The translations under genes and the position numbers were made by a program. The notes beneath the pieces were generated by a model. That model was given only the letters and a program-made list of their open reading frames with translations. It ran no database searches and was not told where the DNA came from. From contig CAVIFU010000032.1 of NCBI GenBank assembly GCA_963642145.1, forward strand, positions 1 through 18,175: 18,175 nucleotides of DNA. Reading direction: 5' to 3'. Position 1 is the stretch's first letter. Every line of letters starts with the position of its first letter. The DNA is from Stercoripulliclostridium_A sp963642145 (GTDB lineage Bacteria; Bacillota; Clostridia; Christensenellales; DTU072). Below are positions 15,807-18,175 of the stretch, one piece after another.

Positions 15807-16119
15807 GGTAATATTCGCTTGCGCCCTCCTTGATCGCGTCCGCCGTCGCCGACATAAGTTCGCGTTCGGCGGTTTCCCTAACCTTTGCGTTTGCCTTTTC
15901 GATCTCGGCAAACAGCTCTTCGGATCGCTCTATGCGCGTTTCCATCGCCTTGTAAACCATCCGTGGATCTATGGTCTTAAACGGATACACCAATAACGTT
16001 TCGCCTTTGTCGTTTTTGAGTTCGAATTTGCCCGTTTCCGGCAAATAGTGCAGTCGATACGCGGAATCTACCTCTTTCAATCTGTCTGCGACGTCCAATA
16101 CGTCGGAATTTATCAACAT
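15781..16119 (-). CDS. Small conserved head-cluster protein upstream of terL
   Basis: The 112-residue cytoplasmic protein begins MLINSDVLDVADRLKEVD, has a short beta region (AYRLHYLPETGKFELKNDKGETLLVYPF, about 19-46), and then a long charged helix (RMVYKAMETRIERSEELFAEIEKANAK). Similar small proteins lie just before terL in Firmicutes phages, but I know no function. ATG 16119 was chosen because AAGGAG lies six bases upstream; the frame is open further upstream only into the opposing gene. It overlaps terL by 26 bases. It is the first operon gene after the 783-base interval occupied by the opposing cargo gene. Confidence 0.75.
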   Translation of the reverse strand: MLINSDVLDVADRLKEVDSAYRLHYLPETGKFELKNDKGETLLVYPFKTIDPRMVYKAMETRIERSEELFAEIEKANAKVRETAERELMSATADAIKEGASEYYHAKRRRQI

Positions 16120-16169
16120 TGTTCGCTCCTTTATAACAAAATTTGAGTTTATACGCACTCGCCGTGGGG

Positions 16170-16183
16170 TATACTTGTACGTA
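16170..16183 (+). promoter_or_regulatory. Candidate promoter of the opposing cargo gene, implying a leaderless mRNA
   Basis: TATACT (16170-16175) lies seven bases before ATG 16183, so the predicted transcription start is at or one base before the ATG. The -35 region is weak: TTTATA (16148-16153) gives a 16-base spacer. No ribosome binding site precedes the ATG. Confidence 0.45.
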
Positions 16184-16914
16184 TGAAAAGATTGTTTTTT
16201 GCGGCGGTAGTTTTGTTTTTGGCGGTACATGCCGCTATCGCTCCGCGCGCAACAAGAGTCGCGGAAGCTTCCGCAACTCCGCATATAGTTGTCGCCGGCG
16301 ATGTTTGGCTACTCGATGAATTCGGGGAAAAACTCTTCTTGCTCCCCGATACCTACTACGCTCGCATAAATAACCTTGACGAAAATTACTACTACGTTAC
16401 CTTCAACGGCGTCAACGGCAAGGTGCAAAAGAATATAGTTTCTACCGTCGGTTACCACGCAACGGCTACCGGCACCTCAAGGGACATAACCATAAGCGGC
16501 GATTACTCCGAGTTTGTGGCGATTAACCTAAAAAAAGCCCCCGACGTCGGCGCGGAAAACGCCTGTCAGGTGCCTTTGAACGAAACTATAACCTATCTCG
16601 GCTCATATCCCAAAGATAATGCGCTGTGGTACTACGTGGGTTATAACGGTAATTACGGCTATCTCAAAGCCGAACGGACTTCCATGCCGCAACCGTCCAT
16701 ACCGACTTTTACGCCGGAAGTGCCGGAAACGGTACCTGCAAGCGCCGAAGAAAGCTCGGACAAAACCGAAACCGCTCTCGACAAGCTAACCGACAAACAA
16801 TTGAAAATTGTAGTGATCGTCGGGCTCGCCGTGCCTGCAGTTGCGGTAATTATTCTGCTTTTTCGACCCGTTATACGCAAAAACAAGCGCAAAGAAACAT
16901 ATTATGACGATTGA
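16183..16914 (+). CDS. Secreted, membrane-anchored SH3-like repeat protein (cargo/moron gene, opposite strand)
   Basis: The 243-residue protein has an N-terminal Sec signal (residues 1-30, MKRLFFAAVV..., likely cleavage after AEASA) and two SH3-like beta modules, about 35-90 and 104-165; each ends in a YYxVxxNGxxGxx pattern (YYYVTFNGVNGKV and WYYVGYNGNYGYL). A Pro/Thr/Glu/Ser-rich stalk follows (168-200), then a membrane helix (about 208-227) and a basic cytoplasmic tail ending KRKETYYDD. It would sit on the cell surface facing the wall. It is transcribed against the capsid operon, interrupts it between the TerS-like gene and the pre-terL gene, and overlaps the TerS-like gene tail to tail by 13 bases. 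I infer a cell-surface-modifying cargo gene; a host origin is possible. Confidence 0.75.
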   Translation: MKRLFFAAVVLFLAVHAAIAPRATRVAEASATPHIVVAGDVWLLDEFGEKLFLLPDTYYARINNLDENYYYVTFNGVNGKVQKNIVSTVGYHATATGTSRDITISGDYSEFVAINLKKAPDVGAENACQVPLNETITYLGSYPKDNALWYYVGYNGNYGYLKAERTSMPQPSIPTFTPEVPETVPASAEESSDKTETALDKLTDKQLKIVVIVGLAVPAVAVIILLFRPVIRKNKRKETYYDD

Positions 16915-17183
16915 GTTTTGCTCTGTTTGAGCGATTTAATCAGCCTTTGCCTTTCCGCTTCCAGCTCCTCTTCCGTCATGCTCGACAGATCGTCTTGACC
17001 CTCCGAAAGCTCGAAATACGCCTTTGTCGCGGATATGTCCGGCGGCAAATACTTCTGCTGAGTGCGCTCCTTGACTGCACGTTTGGTGCCGTCCTCCTCG
17101 ATTACATACTCCGTTACCGTCTCTTCTATAGTGAACCCCTCCGCTTTTTTGTATAAACTCTCCAGTAATTTATCTTTCTGCAT
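16902..17183 (-). CDS. Small terminase-like protein
   Basis: The 93-residue protein resembles the C-terminal part of Firmicutes small terminase subunits: a beta segment FTIEETVTEYVIEEDGTKRAVKERTQQKYLPPDISATKAYFEL, where KY(L/Y)xPDxxAxxF is the family hallmark (here about residues 44-57), then a charged helix. The N-terminal DNA-binding helix-turn-helix of full-length TerS proteins (about 140-200 residues) is missing, so DNA recognition may be supplied by the upstream regulator or lost. The start overlaps the regulator's stop by 14 bases; the tail overlaps the opposing cargo gene. The assignment is moderate and rests on motif and position. Confidence 0.6.
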   Translation of the reverse strand: MQKDKLLESLYKKAEGFTIEETVTEYVIEEDGTKRAVKERTQQKYLPPDISATKAYFELSEGQDDLSSMTEEELEAERQRLIKSLKQSKTQSS

Positions 17184-17673
17184 TGCCGTTCCTCATGTGG
17201 AAATTGCTCGATTTGCTGTGCTCGTCGCATACCCTTTCGCATATGTCGATGAATATCCGCTCTGAATTGAAGTACTCTAATACGCGCCCCTCGGTAAATC
17301 CGAGCATCTCTATGTAAACCCTCAGCTTGCCGAACGCGTATGTTCGCCGTGACGAAACAAGCTTTGCGTCTATCCCTAAACGTTTGGCGGCTTCCTCCTT
17401 GGGAAAGCCTCTGAAATATATGAGTTCTATTACTTCGCGCTGAACAGGCTTCAACAGCCCGACCGCCGTCTCGATGGCTTCGCTCAAAGCCAAAATGTTA
17501 TCAACCTTCTCCCGAGCTTTGAATATCTCTTCAAAAATCACGTCCGCAACACTGCCGTCAATGTTGCGATCAAAGCTCATAATGTATTTAATTTTCTGAT
17601 TATAAGTTTCCGCTAAGTGTCTAAGCGACGGCGCCACATATAAAAGCGTAGCCGTCATCTTTGATGAAAGCAT
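17170..17673 (-). CDS. Sigma-70 region-4-like phage transcriptional regulator
   Basis: The 167-residue protein has a helical N-terminal half and, at about residues 73-118, a sigma region-4-type helix-turn-helix: LLKPVQREVIELIYFRGFPKEEAAKRLGIDAKLVSSRR. Such ArpU/RinA-like proteins activate late phage genes. I chose ATG 17673 because GGAGG lies six bases upstream; the frame is open to 17757 but that part overlaps the promoter and LexA box. It is the first gene of the capsid operon, so LexA would control it directly. The C-terminal 45 residues (VLEYFNSERIFIDICERV) have no clear match. It may activate its own promoter or another locus. Confidence 0.78.
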   Translation of the reverse strand: MLSSKMTATLLYVAPSLRHLAETYNQKIKYIMSFDRNIDGSVADVIFEEIFKAREKVDNILALSEAIETAVGLLKPVQREVIELIYFRGFPKEEAAKRLGIDAKLVSSRRTYAFGKLRVYIEMLGFTEGRVLEYFNSERIFIDICERVCDEHSKSSNFHMRNGNAER

Positions 17674-17703
17674 CCTATCTCCTCCGAGTTTTTTGTTTGT
17701 TTG

Positions 17704-17717
17704 CGAACATATGTTCT
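17704..17717. promoter_or_regulatory. LexA (SOS) box over the start of the capsid operon
   Basis: CGAACATATGTTCT contains the perfect 12-base palindrome GAACATATGTTC (17705-17716), which matches the Bacillus/Firmicutes LexA (DinR) consensus CGAAC-N4-GTTCG at all but the last base. It lies about +6 to +17 relative to the predicted transcription start and before the ribosome site, so bound LexA should block the operon until DNA damage. Confidence 0.85.
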
Positions 17718-17728
17718 GATTTGTCATC

Positions 17729-17757
17729 AGTATATCATCCGATATCGGCAATGTCAA
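17729..17757 (-). promoter_or_regulatory. Promoter of the capsid operon
   Basis: On the reverse strand, a perfect TTGACA (17752-17757) and TATACT (17729-17734) are separated by 17 bases. The predicted start is near 17722, giving a leader of about 50 bases that contains the LexA box and GGAGGAG. It is a near-consensus housekeeping promoter, as expected for a gene held off by a repressor. Confidence 0.85.
17739..17748. promoter_or_regulatory. Possible second operator in the promoter spacer
   Basis: CCGATATCGG is a perfect ten-base palindrome in the spacer between the -35 and -10 boxes. A second inverted repeat, CTGAT-5-ATCAG (17716-17730), spans the predicted start and abuts the LexA box. Either may bind a second regulator, perhaps the operon's own first protein; chance is not excluded. 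Confidence 0.4.
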
Positions 17758-17800
17758 TGTCTTGGATGAAAAAATTTTTAGGTGTACCTATATGAAGACA

Positions 17801-17984
17801 ATACATCGCTTGCGCGACGGTGATATCTATACATCGCCTACGGCGACGGTGATATACACGCCCGGTGGGCGCGGTGATATGCGCGCTGTCGCGCGGTGAT
17901 ATACACTGCCTGACGGCAGCGGTGATATACATCGCCTACGGCGACGGTGATATACACGTCCCGTTGGGACGCGGTAAAGGATTG
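17801..17984 (-). repeat. Covarying hairpin array, seven hairpins with constant linkers
   Basis: Read on the forward strand, the linker CGGTGATATACA (or a close variant) separates seven hairpins. Their arms are TCGC/GCGA (17806-17817), TCGCC/GGCGA (17834-17846), CGCCC/GGGCG (17859-17871), CGCGC/GCGCG (17882-17895), CTGCC/GGCAG (17906-17919), TCGCC/GGCGA (17932-17944) and CGTCCC/GGGACG (17957-17971), with loops of three or four bases. The array ends with CGGTAAAGGATT (17972-17983), the complement of the leader at 149-160. The period is about 25 bases and is not a multiple of three, so it is not coding. It starts about 45 bases upstream of the capsid-operon -35 box. Confidence 0.9.
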
Positions 17985-18011
17985 CTTGATAGAATAGCGT
18001 GGTGTTTGGTT

Positions 18012-18039
18012 AGTGTGAAGTGTGAAGTGTGGAGTGTGA
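18012..18039 (+). repeat. Heptanucleotide tandem repeat
   Basis: Four copies of AGTGTGA stand head to tail (AGTGTGA, AGTGTGA, AGTGTGG, AGTGTGA), the third with one change, followed by a partial AGTTG. It lies in a region (17985-18129) where I see no gene. Confidence 0.8.
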
Positions 18040-18090
18040 AGTTGCGGATTATATTTAATCATCCTCTTCCAGGGTGAGTGAGAGTTATAT

Positions 18091-18120
18091 CGCAAAAATC
18101 CCGATGTAGAATTTTTTGCG
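18091..18120. terminator. Inverted repeat, possible terminator of a gene beyond the right edge
   Basis: CGCAAAAAT (18091-18099) and ATTTTTTGCG (18111-18120) pair with one extra base around an 11-base loop. The stem is mostly A-T and only a weak T-run follows in either direction, so the terminator call is tentative. Confidence 0.3.
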
Positions 18121-18175
18121 CGCAGAGTGCTATTGCTTAACGCCGTTTTGGGAAGGCTCGATTTCCGTTAAAACT

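Larger units (their letters stand above)
7071..17757 (-). mobile_element. Compact podovirus-type capsid operon: prophage remnant, satellite or domesticated particle island
   Basis: Twelve intact reverse-strand head, tail and regulatory genes plus a holin run in one direction from a single LexA-boxed promoter, with one opposing cargo gene. The order TerS-like, TerL, portal, scaffold, capsid, adaptor, gp10-like, coiled-coil matches P22-like short-tailed phages. No integrase, repressor, replication, endolysin or receptor-binding gene is visible. The left end abuts a terminator shared with host pdxK, the right end abuts the hairpin array, and I could find no direct att repeats by eye. The codon style resembles that of the flanking host genes. 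Whether it still makes particles is not decidable from sequence. Confidence 0.85.

Noticed and set aside
17801..17984. CRISPR array
   Set aside because: The constant element is only about 12 bases, the variable parts are 12-15 bases and each is a perfect palindrome. No cas gene is nearby.
17735..18095. Open frames across the hairpin array encoding Val-Tyr-His-Arg-rich peptides
   Set aside because: The repeat period of about 25-27 bases shifts frame from unit to unit, there is no ribosome site, and the frames are by-products of the repeat.
18130..18175. C-terminus of a reverse-strand gene cut by the right edge (reads ...TEIEPSQNGVKQ then stop, with the 18091-18120 inverted repeat downstream)
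   Set aside because: Only about 14 codons are visible and other frames are also open, so it cannot be called from this window.

Overview
The window looks like a chromosomal segment of an anaerobic Bacillota bacterium, most likely an uncultured gut-type member of Clostridia. The grounds are strong GGAGG ribosome binding sites, sigma-A-type promoters with 17-base spacers, a Bacillus-type LexA box, an oxygen-sensitive Fe-S serine dehydratase, a Firmicutes-style pyridoxamine kinase and a BhlA/UviB-type holin. No 16S gene or other taxonomic marker is present, so the lineage is inferred.

Bases 1-7020 are host-like. A forward single-chain L-serine dehydratase (277-1491) is followed by tRNA-Gly(CCC) with its own promoter and terminator. 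A reverse cluster comes next: an M28-like peptidase with altered metal-site motifs, LemA, and a DUF2207 lipoprotein with a Gly-rich tail. A forward pyridoxamine kinase (6102-6950) follows and ends at a hairpin terminator.

Bases 7071-17757 form one compact reverse-strand operon for a short-tailed (podovirus-type) particle. In transcription order it has a sigma-region-4-like regulator, a small-terminase-like protein, a conserved small head-cluster protein, the large terminase, portal, scaffold, major capsid protein, head adaptor, a P22 gp10-like tail/plug protein, a 40-residue coiled-coil protein, a long coiled-coil protein, a small Cys-rich protein and a holin. All frames are open and most junctions overlap or are tightly spaced. 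The first gene is preceded by a TTGACA-17-TATACT promoter with a perfect LexA (SOS) box just past the predicted start point. I see no integrase, CI-like repressor, replication gene, endolysin or tail spike, and no att repeats. One gene is encoded against the operon: a secreted, membrane-anchored protein with SH3-like repeats (16183-16914), with a predicted leaderless promoter. The set reads as an SOS-driven capsid island: a stripped prophage, a satellite, or a domesticated particle or gene-transfer-agent-like locus.

The flanks carry an unusual dispersed repeat family. A constant 12-base linker (TGTATATCACCG, or its complement) alternates with short perfect hairpins whose two arms change together. 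A seven-hairpin array lies at 17801-17984, two hairpins lie at 1-54, and single units lie at 149-176 and 1789-1821. This covarying hairpin array and the SOS-wired capsid operon are the two most interesting features of the window.
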